From an uncultured Eubacteriales bacterium (GTDB taxonomy: Bacteria > Bacillota > Clostridia > Oscillospirales > CAG-382), in assembly GCA_934444645.1 (NCBI GenBank), contig CAKSCV010000020.1, forward strand, positions 1 through 54,337: DNA of 54,337 bases, read 5' to 3'. Shown here one piece after another: positions 16,117 through 24,612 of the stretch. Numbering within the stretch: the stretch's first letter is position 1; every line of letters starts with the position of its first letter. A program made the position numbers and the translations under genes. A model generated the notes under the pieces. That model was not told the DNA's origin. It saw only the letters and a program-made list of their open reading frames with translations, and searched no databases.

Positions 16117-17853
16117 TCACTGCTTTTCCAGGCGGTAAATGCTCCACACGAGAAAGACCTTTTCTGTGCTGTAACGCATGAGAAGCACATCTCCGTCGGC
16201 ATACAGCAGGCACAGATCATCGTCTAACCTCTGATAGCGCAGGTCGGTATAGTCTAATAAGCCTGTCGCGCCGATATCCCAGACAGTCTTCTGTGATGCC
16301 AATTCCTCCCGTGTCCACGGGAGGTTTTCCCATTTCCAGCTGACGGATAATTCTACCGGTTCGACGCCCAAAGAGCTATCCTGCCGTTCTAACGTAAACG
16401 TATCTGCACCCACAAGATAGCGGAAACCGTCGTTTTTTCCCGCCCACGTGGAGGACAGCGGCGACATATACAGGCATTTATCGGTTACGAAAACGTCGCC
16501 CACGGAAATTCCGTCAATCAGTGCCGAATCGGCCACCGTTGGCGAAGAGAGCGAACCGTCCCGGCTCGGTCTTATGAAGCTGTTTTCGTAAATGTCCAAA
16601 AAGCTTGATATGAACCGAAAACGCTTGCCGTCGCTTCCGGTATACTGCCAGCCGTATATTTTGTAGGAAGCATAGGTTTTCTGCGAAAACGCCGGCAAGC
16701 CGAACTCTTTCCGCAACGCCGAAAGCTCGTTTTCATACAACGAACGAAACGTCTCAAACGCCGCTTTAGGGTTCTTAAAGACCGCTTTTCCGTCTGCACC
16801 TGCTCCGATTGCAAAATCCGGGCTTACCGACGTGAAATAATCGGTATCCACATTGCCCTGCATACCCTCGCCTCCCGGAACATACTCGCCGACAGCCGGA
16901 TTTTTTACCGTAAAGCCGACCGGGTCGGTCAAAAAGCACACGGCAAGCACCGCACAGGCAAGAACCGCGACAAGAACCACCCAAAACGCCGGTTTTTTGT
17001 AGCTTAAAACACGCTTGATTCGCTCTTTGACATTTTCCTCGCCAAAGGCAAGCGGACATGCGGCAATTCTCGCTTTTGGCATACTTGCCGCTAACAGCGC
17101 TTCGGAATAGGCGGCGCGCTCTTCTGCCGCTAACTGCCCGATAACGCGCTCATCGCAGGCAAATTCGATATCACGGCAAAAAAGAATATAGGCAAGCCAT
17201 ACAAGCGGATTAAACCAATAAACGCACAAAAACAGGTAGCCAAGCAGCTTCCAAAGGACATCGCCGCGCGCGATATGCGCTTTTTCGTGGGCGACGACAG
17301 CGTCGAGATCCTTTTCGGCAAGCGTGAACGGCAGATAAATGCGCGGTTTTATAAAGCCGAGAACAAAGGGAGACGTCACACTTTCGCTCCGGTAGAGGTT
17401 ATCCCGAAAGAGAACCGCCGTTTTCAGCCGGTTTTTTAAGTGAAAATAGCAGAAAAACGCGTAAAAGAGCATAACGATAACGCCGATGACCCAAATCGCA
17501 CCCAAAATCGAAGCAAGGACATAGAGCGGCGAGACACTGCCGCCGGCCGGCGTTTCAAAAACCTTGCCGAGCGTCGGGTTGACGGCGGAATTGACGGCAT
17601 AAATGCCGGTCTGTACTGTCGGATGAGCGGCGTAGCGCACGGTCTCATACGAAAGCGTTTCGGGCGACGGAATCACGCTGAGCCGGCTTTCCGGCAGAAA
17701 CGGCAAAACAAGGCGCAGACCGACAAACGCCCACAGAATAGGAAACAGTGCTTTGGGTGCTTTTTTGAAAGAAAGCCGGACAAGCATAACGGCGAGAATC
17801 AAAAAGCAGGCAGGAATGCTCCGATTGAACAGCGTCAAAAACAGGTTCGTCAT
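16117..17853 (-). CDS. BlaR1/MecR1-type M56 family membrane metallopeptidase
   Basis: 578 residues. Four predicted membrane segments surround the zinc-protease site HEKAH (189-193) with a downstream FACDERV glutamate motif (~231-237). A further membrane helix (VVLVAVLACAVLAVCFL, ~295-312) leads to a ~265-residue extracytoplasmic domain. That domain is not a penicillin-binding sensor: there is no SxxK/SxN/KTG set. So the signal need not be a beta-lactam. By analogy with BlaR1, sensing would activate intramembrane proteolysis and inactivate the BlaI-type repressor whose gene overlaps this one by 4 bp (ATGA). No beta-lactamase gene is nearby. Confidence 0.88.
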   Translation of the reverse strand: MTNLFLTLFNRSIPACFLILAVMLVRLSFKKAPKALFPILWAFVGLRLVLPFLPESRLSVIPSPETLSYETVRYAAHPTVQTGIYAVNSAVNPTLGKVFETPAGGSVSPLYVLASILGAIWVIGVIVMLFYAFFCYFHLKNRLKTAVLFRDNLYRSESVTSPFVLGFIKPRIYLPFTLAEKDLDAVVAHEKAHIARGDVLWKLLGYLFLCVYWFNPLVWLAYILFCRDIEFACDERVIGQLAAEERAAYSEALLAASMPKARIAACPLAFGEENVKERIKRVLSYKKPAFWVVLVAVLACAVLAVCFLTDPVGFTVKNPAVGEYVPGGEGMQGNVDTDYFTSVSPDFAIGAGADGKAVFKNPKAAFETFRSLYENELSALRKEFGLPAFSQKTYASYKIYGWQYTGSDGKRFRFISSFLDIYENSFIRPSRDGSLSSPTVADSALIDGISVGDVFVTDKCLYMSPLSSTWAGKNDGFRYLVGADTFTLERQDSSLGVEPVELSVSWKWENLPWTREELASQKTVWDIGATGLLDYTDLRYQRLDDDLCLLYADGDVLLMRYSTEKVFLVWSIYRLEKQ

Positions 17854-18233
17854 AACGTTTCCTCCTTTTCCGGCGTGTTTGCCGCACGGTACGCATCGAT
17901 CATGTTCTGCATTTCGTCAATGTCCTTTTCGGACAGAGGTCGGTGCTTGGTAAAGGCCGCCACAAACGCCGGAAGTGAACCGCCGAATTTTTTGCCGACA
18001 AATTCATCAACTTCTTCGGCACAGATTTCCTCTTTTGAGACAAGAGAGGTCACAACGGTGTTTTCGTTTTTGAGCACGCCGCGTTCGGCAAGGCGTTTGA
18101 TAACGGTATAGGTGGTCGTTGGCTTCCATCCGAGCTGTTCCTTGCAGAGCAAAACAAGCTCGCGGCTTTTGATGGGTTCATGCTCCCACAAGACAAGACA
18201 GAAGCGATATTCGCTTTCGAACACTTTCGGCAT
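17850..18233 (-). CDS. BlaI/MecI/CopY-family winged-helix repressor
   Basis: 127 residues, the family's length. ESEYRFCLVLWEHEPIKSRELV and the recognition-helix region GWKPTTTYTVIKRLAERGVL are the conserved winged helix; the C-terminal dimerisation/cleavage part contains FVGKKFGGSLPAFVAAF. It starts at ATG after AAAGGAC. It is the first gene of a two-gene operon with the M56 peptidase and faces two identical palindromic operators, so it should repress itself until the peptidase is activated. Confidence 0.93.
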   Translation of the reverse strand: MPKVFESEYRFCLVLWEHEPIKSRELVLLCKEQLGWKPTTTYTVIKRLAERGVLKNENTVVTSLVSKEEICAEEVDEFVGKKFGGSLPAFVAAFTKHRPLSEKDIDEMQNMIDAYRAANTPEKEETL

Positions 18234-18257
18234 ACATATCGTCCTTTCGCAAAATCG

Positions 18258-18298
18258 CTCTAACGCATTAGAGTATACTTTACTCTAACACATTAGAG
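18258..18298 (-). promoter_or_regulatory. Twin BlaI-type operators
   Basis: CTCTAACGCATTAGAG (18258-18273) and CTCTAACACATTAGAG (18283-18298) are perfect 6-bp dyads around four central bases, 25 bp apart centre to centre. One covers the -10 and the other the start of transcription. Both halves read TTAGAG, unlike the TACA/TGTA halves of classical bla operators, so this is a distinct specificity. Confidence 0.85.
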
Positions 18299-18310
18299 CG
18301 GAAATGTCAA
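18282..18310 (-). promoter_or_regulatory. Promoter of the blaI/blaR1-like operon
   Basis: On the minus strand TTGACA is 17 bp from TAGAGT; the -10 is embedded in the upstream operator. Confidence 0.7.
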
Positions 18311-18350
18311 GGACTTTCTCGAAAGTTACAATTTATTCACAGGTTTTGAT

Positions 18351-19319
18351 TCAGGACAAAAACTCGTCGATATCGTCAAACGACAGCGTGTCGTGCAAAG
18401 CCAAATTCAAGCCATAGCCGATGAGCTTTGCCGTATCCTTTAAGATATGATCGGTTTCCTTGGGCGTGACGAAAAAGCTGTCGCCATGGTGAGCGGCAAT
18501 TTTATCAAGGATGCCGCCGACGATTTGTTCATCCGGCTTTTTGGCAGGATCCATGCTTTGAAAGGCCGTTTGGATCACATCGATAGCAAGCGTTGTCACC
18601 TCTACGACGGTTGGCACGCCGATGGCAATGACCGGCACGCCGAAGGTTTCTTTGTCAAAGGCTTTGCGCGTATTGTAAATTCCCGAGCCGGGCGAAATGC
18701 CGGTATCGCAGATCTGCACGGTGGTCGCCAATCGGGAAAGCCGCCGGGAGGCTAACGCATCCACCGCCACGATAAAGCCTGGCTTTGCAAGCGAAGAAAC
18801 GCCGGCGGCAATTTCGGCGGCCTCCATGCCCGTATTTCCCGACACGCCCGGAACCACGCACAGCGTTTCGCGAAGGCCTAACGAATCGAACATCGCTTTA
18901 TCGGCGGCTTTGATATGGCGCGTCACAATAAAATGGTCGGCTGTCATGGGGCCGACGGCATCGGCGATAATGGCGCGGTTGCCGAGTGCGGCAAGCATAC
19001 ACGGCGCATCAGCGGACAGATTTTTCGGGAACAGGGAACGAAGGCAGGCGGCAAGCGTTTCGGCAGCGGCGCGGAAGCGTTCTTTTTCCGAAAGCCAGAT
19101 TTTGCCGACATCGAGCGTCAGATAGATGCCGATCTTTTTGCCGGAAGCGGCTTCGCCGGTTTGATCGGACACGCGGAGCGTATGGATATCGAAACCGTTT
19201 TTGCGGCTGTTTTGTGAGAGCAAGCCGGAAATCTTCCGACCGTTTTGTTCATGCAATTGTTCGAGTGTTTCTTGGGCAAGGTCGGTTCGCAGGGATTTGG
19301 AGACATCAAAATCACGCAT
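18351..19319 (-). CDS. gpr: Germination protease GPR
   Basis: 322 residues, slightly shorter than the Bacillus enzyme. It is the spore protease that degrades small acid-soluble proteins at germination. The N terminus MRDFDVSKSLRTDLAQE is the propeptide region with its autoprocessing context. Conserved core segments include ALGNRAIIADAVGP, VVPGVSGNTGMEAAEI, FIVAVDALASRRLSRL, TTVQICDTGISPGSGI and AIGVPTVVEV. The ATG with AGGAGG upstream was preferred to a much longer frame running back into the rpsT promoter. It is the best evidence in the window that the organism sporulates. I found no clear sigma-A or sigma-G promoter. Confidence 0.96.
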   Translation of the reverse strand: MRDFDVSKSLRTDLAQETLEQLHEQNGRKISGLLSQNSRKNGFDIHTLRVSDQTGEAASGKKIGIYLTLDVGKIWLSEKERFRAAAETLAACLRSLFPKNLSADAPCMLAALGNRAIIADAVGPMTADHFIVTRHIKAADKAMFDSLGLRETLCVVPGVSGNTGMEAAEIAAGVSSLAKPGFIVAVDALASRRLSRLATTVQICDTGISPGSGIYNTRKAFDKETFGVPVIAIGVPTVVEVTTLAIDVIQTAFQSMDPAKKPDEQIVGGILDKIAAHHGDSFFVTPKETDHILKDTAKLIGYGLNLALHDTLSFDDIDEFLS

Positions 19320-19376
19320 AGGAGCTCCTCCTGAACAAAAAATGCAAAAAAAGTTGTTAAAATTTATAATTAGGTC

Positions 19377-19405
19377 TTGTTTTTTTTTGAAAGTCGTGGT
19401 AGAAT
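19377..19405 (+). promoter_or_regulatory. Promoter of rpsT
   Basis: TTGTTT and TAGAAT are 17 bp apart, about 55 nt upstream of the rpsT start. Confidence 0.6.
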
Positions 19406-19461
19406 ACAAGAGAATAATAATGTGGTGTAGCATCTGCACGACAATCGGGGAGGTGAATGTT

Positions 19462-19725
19462 TTGCCGAACATCAAGTCCGCTAAGAAACGCGTCAAGGTA
19501 ACCGAGTCCAAGACTCTGCAGAACCAGATGTTTAAGACCGGCTTCAAGACGACGTTAAAGAAGTTTGAAAAGGCAGTCGAAGCAGGCGATAAAGCTGTTG
19601 CTGAAACTTGTTACAAAGACGCGGTCAGCAAGATCGACAAGGCTGTTGCAAAGGGTGCTCTGCACGTCAATGCAGGAGCAAGAAAGAAGAGCCAGTTTAC
19701 CGTAAAGCTCAACGCCATGAAGTAA
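19462..19725 (+). CDS. rpsT: Ribosomal protein S20
   Basis: 87 residues, the expected size. It begins (M)PNIKSAKKRVKVTESKT and ends with the conserved GALHVNAGARKKSQFT. The initiation codon is TTG, preceded by GGGGAGGTG at 6-nt spacing; a TTG start is common for S20 and depresses translation. It binds 16S rRNA in the 30S body. It is divergent from gpr, the usual neighbour arrangement in Clostridia. Confidence 0.97.
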   Translation: MPNIKSAKKRVKVTESKTLQNQMFKTGFKTTLKKFEKAVEAGDKAVAETCYKDAVSKIDKAVAKGALHVNAGARKKSQFTVKLNAMK

Positions 19726-19756
19726 TTTTTTGGTGAGTTTACGATTGCAATTCTTT

Positions 19757-19793
19757 AAATCCGTTATTTACGAATGTAAATAACGGATTTTTT
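19757..19793 (+). terminator. Terminator of rpsT
   Basis: A perfect 15-bp stem AAATCCGTTATTTAC with a GAAT loop and a terminal T run. Confidence 0.93.
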
Positions 19794-19799
19794 CTATAC

Positions 19800-19933
19800 A
19801 GCTGACAGGCTGTATAGAAAGCCGCCGCAGGCGGCGAAAAAGCACGCAAGGCGTGCTGCCCGATAGGGCAAACTTTCCGAAAGGAAAGCTTATAAAGGCG
19901 GCTTGCCGCCGGAGAATGCCGCCGTAAGGCGGA
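19800..19933. repeat. Array of minimal hairpins flanking element R2
   Basis: The hairpins in order are GCCGCC-GCAG-GCGGC, GCACGCAAGGCGTGC, GCCCGATAGGGC, CTTTCCGAAAGGAAAG, GGCGGC-TT-GCCGCC and GCCGCCGTAAGGCGG. No reading frame or promoter is seen. Confidence 0.75.
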
Positions 19934-21407
19934 AAAAGGATTTAATTTGGTTTGTGCGAGGTTGTTGCTTGGTGCGCTGATTCGAGGTTTGCAAAACCTC
20001 GGAACTTCCTTGAAAGGTTTTAATTGTTGCGGTGGGAAGCTGCCGTTGCGGTGCGCTGAATCAAGGTTTGCAAAACCTCGGAGCTTCCTTGAAAGGTTTT
20101 AATTGTTGTGGTGCGAAGCTGCTATTACGGCGAGCTGCTTCGAGGTTTGCAGAACCTCGAAACTCCCTGCGAAAGGAACGTTTTTCGTACTTTTCGCGTG
20201 TACGAAAAGTACCAAAAGTACACCAGAGGTTTGCGAACCTCTGGACTCCGGGGACGATTCAAATCGCCGGTCGATACGGTGTTTTTGCGAAAGTGACCGG
20301 CGTTCATCAAGTAACCGGTTTTGCGAAAAGCTGCAACTTTGCCGGGTATCGCCGGCAATGATTTGAATCGGTGCGAGGTTCCGGCTTTACAGCGTAAGGA
20401 TTTAGAGCAGAGATTAAAAGAACAGCTGTATTCTTTGGCGGACAGTAGGTTAAGGGACGTTGGAATGGGCTGCGGAGGGTGGAAAAGAGTTGCTTTGGAT
20501 AGCAATTAAGGAAGGATTTGTGCAAAAGAATGGCTTTTGGTTTGTGAAAATGGGAATTTTTTGCGGACCGTAGGTTAAGGGCGGTTGGAATAGGCTGCAG
20601 AGGGTGGAAAAGAGTAACTTTGGATAGCAATAAGGAAAGGTTTGGGCAAAAGCAAGGCTTTTGGTTTGTGAAAATGGGCGGTTTTTGAAACCAGCAAGGA
20701 ACGGCTTGTGCAAAAGAAAGTTTTTTTGTACGTAAAAAGGCGGTTTTTGAGAACAATAAAAAGTGGTTCAAACAAGCGGTGTTTTGGTTACGAAAACGAG
20801 AGGCTTTTGAGGGTAAAGCGTAAAGCTTTCTGTAATGGAAAACTTTTTGGTTTGCGGAAAAGGGCTGTTTTTTCAGCTCATGCAAAGCAACCCGATAAAG
20901 AATAACTTTTTCTCAGCGCACCGCAGCAACCACTTCGCACTGTACCAAAGCTAACGAGCAGCAACCCTTTTCGAATATCGCTTGCTACTGTAAGCTTGCA
21001 GTACAACAATCCATTTTCGAAAAACATCAGTCTTGCGTCTGCACTACGGTAACCCTTTCGCACCGATTCAAAGCCTTTTCGCCGGCGTTTTGTGGGCAAA
21101 ACCGGTTTCGGCAAAAGCCGCCGGAAAGCTTTACAAAATCTTTTCCGGCAGAGCTTTGAATCGTCCCCGGAGTCCAGAGGTTCGCAAACCTCTGGTGTGC
21201 TTTTTGGTTCTTTTTGCACAACGCAAAAAGAATAAACCCGTTCCCTTTCCGGGAAGCTTCAAGGTTCTGCAAACCTCGAATCAGCACACCACAGCCGCAG
21301 CTTCGCACCGCAACAATTAAAACCTTTTAAGGAAGCTCCGAGGTTCTGCAAACCTCGAAGCAGCGCACAAAACAACAATTTCCCACTAACAAACTTAAAT
21401 CCTTTCG
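19934..21407 (+). repeat. Composite inverted-repeat element R2 (forward orientation)
   Basis: Caps lie at 19934 and about 21385-21407. Left palindromes at 19982, 20061 and 20140 define a strict 79-bp tandem period; a CCAGAGG...CCTCTGG hairpin follows at 20223-20244. The left long stem is AAATC/GATTT type (20257-20370), the right one AAAGC/GCTTT type (about 21060-21158). Right palindromes are at 21174, 21260 and 21339. The core contains two ~125-bp tandem copies of a G-rich unit. It fills the gap between the convergent rpsT and DUF4363 genes, so it interrupts no transcription unit. Confidence 0.88.
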
Positions 21408-21415
21408 CCGCCGAA

Positions 21416-21447
21416 GAACATCTTATAGCGCACGCTATAAGATGTTC
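21416..21447. other. Perfect 14-bp hairpin overlapping the DUF4363 stop codon
   Basis: GAACATCTTATAGC and its complement surround GCAC. The last three codons and stop of the DUF4363 gene form one arm. There is no T tract, so a terminator or mRNA-stabilising role is uncertain. Confidence 0.6.
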
Positions 21448-21833
21448 CCTAAGCGAATGCTCTCATCAAAGACCAGATGCTTGACAATGTCGCGCGCCGC
21501 CCGTGTCTGCGCTAAAAACGCCGGATATTCCTTCGCTTCAAAATACGCCATCGCAGGAAGATACGTCTCCAAAAACGACCGGCTTGCCGCGTGCTCAAGA
21601 CCAAAGCATAAATAGGTCTCATGCTTTTGCCAAAGACCGTAAATCTCGTTCAAATGCAAGCTTATAGCGGCAAGCTCTTCTTCACTTGCCTGCTCCAACG
21701 CTTCCTTTGATACAGGCAACGTGGAAAACAAGGCAAGCGTCTCGTCAAAAATCGAATTCAACACATAAAAATTCACGCCTAAAAACACAAGCACCAAAAG
21801 GAATAAGATCCCGGCAATTACCGTCGTTTTCAT
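21435..21833 (-). CDS. DUF4363-type small membrane-anchored protein
   Basis: 132 residues. One N-terminal membrane helix (about 5-25) is followed by a helical extracytoplasmic domain. Size, topology and position directly after a DUF421 gene (4-bp ATGA overlap) match the DUF4363 family that accompanies YetF-type proteins in Firmicutes. The function is unknown; the overlap indicates translational coupling and a shared membrane role. Confidence 0.78.
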   Translation of the reverse strand: MKTTVIAGILFLLVLVFLGVNFYVLNSIFDETLALFSTLPVSKEALEQASEEELAAISLHLNEIYGLWQKHETYLCFGLEHAASRSFLETYLPAMAYFEAKEYPAFLAQTRAARDIVKHLVFDESIRLGNIL

Positions 21834-22555
21834 GTCTTTCCGCCTGCCGTTTCTTTCGGTCGGGACTGCCGCTCAGGCTTCGGCTTCTCCTTGCGTATCA
21901 AATACAGATTTTTGGTGTCGTCAAGTCCCATAAAAAACACTTCTTCGGGCGAAGCATATCCGTTTTCCCGCAATTTCCGCTCCAAAAACCGCTGCTCTAA
22001 GCCCAATGCCCGCAATTCCTTTTCATCGATTTTCCCATCCGCAATCAAAAGATGCTCCATGCCGTTTTCCGGCACGTTCCGATTCAAATCGCTTGCCGTC
22101 GGCGGCGCATTTGCCGCTTTTGGAAGCACCGAAATCATGCCGTTGGACTCCAAAAACGCATAGCCGACATCGGACAGATGCGAGATCCCTGCCATGCGCA
22201 TGGCACTGATCAGCTCCTCTAACGTAATGCGTGCGCGTTTCATCTGCGCTTGGTCAAGCGTGCCGTTTTTGATGAGTGCCAGGGCATTTCCCGTAACGGC
22301 CTTGCGAAACGACCGCGATTTGATCGAAATATACGATAAAAACACCTCCAAACACACAAGCGTCACCGCCGGGATCACGCCGTAAAACAGCGGAATCGAA
22401 TTGTTGGAGATCGGATAGGACGCAAGCTCCGAAATCATAAAGGCTGTCACAAGCTCGGTCAACTCCAGCTGCCCGATCTGCCTCTTGCCGGTCAGCCGCA
22501 TCAGCGTAACGATCAACACATATAACAGCACCGTTCGGATAAATACGTTTGCCAT
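21830..22555 (-). CDS. DUF421 (YetF-type) membrane protein
   Basis: 241 residues. Three N-terminal membrane segments (MANVFIRTVLLYVLIVTLMR first) lead to a cytoplasmic domain with the family's signature: GKRQIGQLELTELVTAFMIS, then LIKNGTLDQAQMKRARITLEELISAMR. A C-terminal part (DLNRNVPENGMEHLLIADGKI) and a positively charged tail follow. The family contributes to spore-germinant function in some Bacillus species, but the molecular activity is not established. The ATG has AGAGGGAAG upstream; an upstream in-frame start is less likely. It is the first gene of a two-gene operon. Confidence 0.88.
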   Translation of the reverse strand: MANVFIRTVLLYVLIVTLMRLTGKRQIGQLELTELVTAFMISELASYPISNNSIPLFYGVIPAVTLVCLEVFLSYISIKSRSFRKAVTGNALALIKNGTLDQAQMKRARITLEELISAMRMAGISHLSDVGYAFLESNGMISVLPKAANAPPTASDLNRNVPENGMEHLLIADGKIDEKELRALGLEQRFLERKLRENGYASPEEVFFMGLDDTKNLYLIRKEKPKPERQSRPKETAGGKT

Positions 22556-22627
22556 AGACTTCCCTCTTTTTTTGCTTCTTTGCAATAGTATCGGCATTTG
22601 AAACGGCATTTATTCCGGATGCTGCGC

Positions 22628-22659
22628 AAAAAAAGACGACACGGATTTACCGCGCCGCC
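22628..22659 (-). terminator. Terminator of the ykvI-like gene
   Basis: On the minus strand GGCGGCGCGG pairs with CCGTGTCGTC (three G-U pairs) around a five-base loop and is followed by seven Ts. Confidence 0.8.
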
Positions 22660-22684
22660 TTTGATAAGCTTATTTTTTTATAGT

Positions 22685-23755
22685 TCAAATGCGATTTTTT
22701 GTTTTTCGCCAAAGCCGCCCTGCATGAAACACAATCCCGAACACCGCCGCAAGTGCCACATACCCGAACGACGAAAAAACCGTTCCCACCAAATCCGCAA
22801 ACCCGAAACAGCTGAACAGAAAGGCGGCAAAGCTGAGCGCAAACGTGAGAAGCGCACTGTGGCGGCACAAAAACCGGCTCCGGTCGGCAAAATAGGTGAC
22901 CGTCGGGATTAAGCACGCAAGGCTCGCACCGGCCATGGAGAAGAACAATAAAACGGCATACACGACCGCAAGCACCGGCGAAAGCGCACGCGCCACCGCT
23001 AGCATCGGCAGGCTTTCGACAGCCGCCTCCGGCGTTACGGCAAGCGCAAGCAGCACGCACACCATCTGCACGGCCAGCGCGGCTCCGCCGAGAACCGTGC
23101 CCCAAACCACCGCTTTGCGGCTTTTGGTCTGCAAGCCGATGGGACACAAAACGCCGATGGAACAGAAAATGTTATACGACGAAAAGGTGAGTGCGCCGCA
23201 AAACGCATTCGGAAGGAACGGATGCACGGTTTCGGACGGTGTAAAATCGAACACCGGATGCCGGAACACCGTCGCCATGCTCACGGCAAAGGCCATAAGC
23301 ACAAGCACCGGCACGACCGCCGAAAACAGCCGGACAAGACCCGTAATGCCGCGAATGGCGATGAGGGAAATCAAAAAGCAAAAGAGGAACGAACCCCAAA
23401 GATGTGCGCCCGGAAGGCCGGTCAGCATTTCTAAAAGCGCACCGGCACCGGCCGCCGTCACCACATAGGTGCCGAAAAAGATTAGGATTTCCAAGCCGCC
23501 GGTTAAGGATAAAAGCACTTTTCGCGGTGCGCCGACCACCACCCGGTCAATACCGGCATCACCCGTTTTCCCGACGATATAGGCAATGGCCAGATTCAGC
23601 AAGGCTAAGCCGGTGACGGCAAAAAACACGCCGACAAAACCGGGAATGCCGAATGTGCCGAAAAATTGAAACACCTCCGCGCCGGACATACAGCCCACGC
23701 CCAAAAAACAACCGGCAAACGACAGACCGATCGGAAGGCTTCCGAGTTTTTTCAT
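22685..23755 (-). CDS. YkvI-family membrane transporter (LeuT-fold, APC superfamily)
   Basis: 356 residues with about ten hydrophobic segments. The N terminus (GLSFAGCFLGVGCMSGAEVFQFFGTFG) has the unwound first-helix glycine pattern of LeuT-fold carriers, and the overall plan matches the uncharacterised YkvI group. The substrate is unknown. The start ATG has GGGAGGG close upstream. It is monocistronic with its own promoter and terminator. Confidence 0.8.
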   Translation of the reverse strand: MKKLGSLPIGLSFAGCFLGVGCMSGAEVFQFFGTFGIPGFVGVFFAVTGLALLNLAIAYIVGKTGDAGIDRVVVGAPRKVLLSLTGGLEILIFFGTYVVTAAGAGALLEMLTGLPGAHLWGSFLFCFLISLIAIRGITGLVRLFSAVVPVLVLMAFAVSMATVFRHPVFDFTPSETVHPFLPNAFCGALTFSSYNIFCSIGVLCPIGLQTKSRKAVVWGTVLGGAALAVQMVCVLLALAVTPEAAVESLPMLAVARALSPVLAVVYAVLLFFSMAGASLACLIPTVTYFADRSRFLCRHSALLTFALSFAAFLFSCFGFADLVGTVFSSFGYVALAAVFGIVFHAGRLWRKTKNRI

Positions 23756-23793
23756 AAAATCCCTCCCAAGAGAAGCACGGGAATTACCGTTTC

Positions 23794-23822
23794 AGTATAC
23801 CACAAAAAGGCTGTTTGTGCAA
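23794..23822 (-). promoter_or_regulatory. Promoter of the ykvI-like gene
   Basis: On the minus strand TTGCAC and TATACT are 17 bp apart. Confidence 0.75.
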
Positions 23823-23891
23823 GAGAAAAATGCGCGGCACACCGCTTCGAAAGCGGAATTCTTAAAGATATTTTAAGATATGGTTTGCCTA

Positions 23892-23920
23892 TTGACAGAA
23901 CCCAAAAAGTCGATTATACT
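23892..23920 (+). promoter_or_regulatory. Promoter of the 162-residue membrane protein gene
   Basis: TTGACA and TATACT are 17 bp apart; the ATG follows ~28 nt after the -10. Confidence 0.88.
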
Positions 23921-23948
23921 GATATCAATCAAAAAGGAGGAATCCGCC

Positions 23949-24437
23949 ATGAAGCAAAGCCTGAAAATAAACAAAGTGAATCTGTTGCTCTTCATTTGTC
24001 TGCTTTTGGCCGCAATCCTTTTTCTTTTGGCCATGGACAACGACCGTGCGCATAGGACGTATCTGTACCGCGACTGCGGGATTGACAAGCGTGATGTGCG
24101 CATTCTCGCCGAAACGGACACGCATGGCGGTTTTCTCGGCGACGGCACTTATTTTTTAGCGGCAGACTGTTCCGCAAAGTCTGGAAAAATCCGGAAAATC
24201 GTGCAAAACTGGCAAAAGCTGCCGCTTCCGGAGCCTTTAGACGACGCATATGACGTTTTTTGTGACGGGTATTTTTCGGAGTTCCCCGTCATCACGGACG
24301 GCTACTATTTATTTTACGATCGGTTGGGTCAAACGTCAAGCCCGGAGTCCCTTTATGACCGCGCGTCCTACAATTTCAATTTGGCCGTATACGACAGCGA
24401 AACGGATCAGCTGTATTACATCCGTGTGGATACCTAA
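23949..24437 (+). CDS. Single-pass membrane protein of unknown function
   Basis: 162 residues. A membrane helix (about 12-30, LLLFICLLLAAILFLLAM) is followed by a ~130-residue extracytoplasmic domain rich in Asp and Tyr (DGYYLFYDRLG). I do not recognise the family. The start is well supported by AAAGGAGG seven bases upstream. It has its own promoter; the next gene also has one, so the two are probably separate units. Confidence 0.75.
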   Translation: MKQSLKINKVNLLLFICLLLAAILFLLAMDNDRAHRTYLYRDCGIDKRDVRILAETDTHGGFLGDGTYFLAADCSAKSGKIRKIVQNWQKLPLPEPLDDAYDVFCDGYFSEFPVITDGYYLFYDRLGQTSSPESLYDRASYNFNLAVYDSETDQLYYIRVDT

Positions 24438-24457
24438 AATATTTTGCTGAACCGGTC

Positions 24458-24486
24458 TTGACAAATTTTGCCGGTTATGCTATACT
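24458..24486 (+). promoter_or_regulatory. Promoter of the YczE-like gene
   Basis: TTGACA and TATACT are 17 bp apart. The leader to the ATG is ~120 nt and contains a terminator hairpin. Confidence 0.88.
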
Positions 24487-24537
24487 TCTTACGGCAAAAT
24501 CCGTGTGAATTTTTGAGATGCGGCCGCGTCCTTTTCG

Positions 24538-24571
24538 TCACACACCGAAGAACCTCGGTGTGTGATTTTTT
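24538..24571 (+). terminator. Leader terminator (putative attenuator)
   Basis: An 11-bp stem TCACACACCGA/TCGGTGTGTGA with loop AGAACC is followed by six Ts. It lies between the promoter and the YczE-like gene, 41 nt before its ATG. An upstream GTGTGA (about 24503-24508) can pair with TCACAC of the stem, giving a possible antiterminator. Confidence 0.75.
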
Positions 24572-24612
24572 CGGTTTTGCTTTATCGCTTTTGCGAAAGG
24601 AAGAACACGTAT

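Noticed and set aside
19982..20244. Palindromes as integron attC sites
   Set aside because: No gene cassettes lie between them, no integrase is present, and the R'/R'' core sites are not convincing.
21416..21447. Hairpin over the DUF4363 stop as an intrinsic terminator
   Set aside because: There is no T tract on either strand, so I list it only as a hairpin.
24487..24571. Known riboswitch class in the YczE-like leader
   Set aside because: I compared it by eye with fluoride, preQ1, THF, ZTP, guanidine and yybP-ykoY motifs and saw none of their conserved cores.
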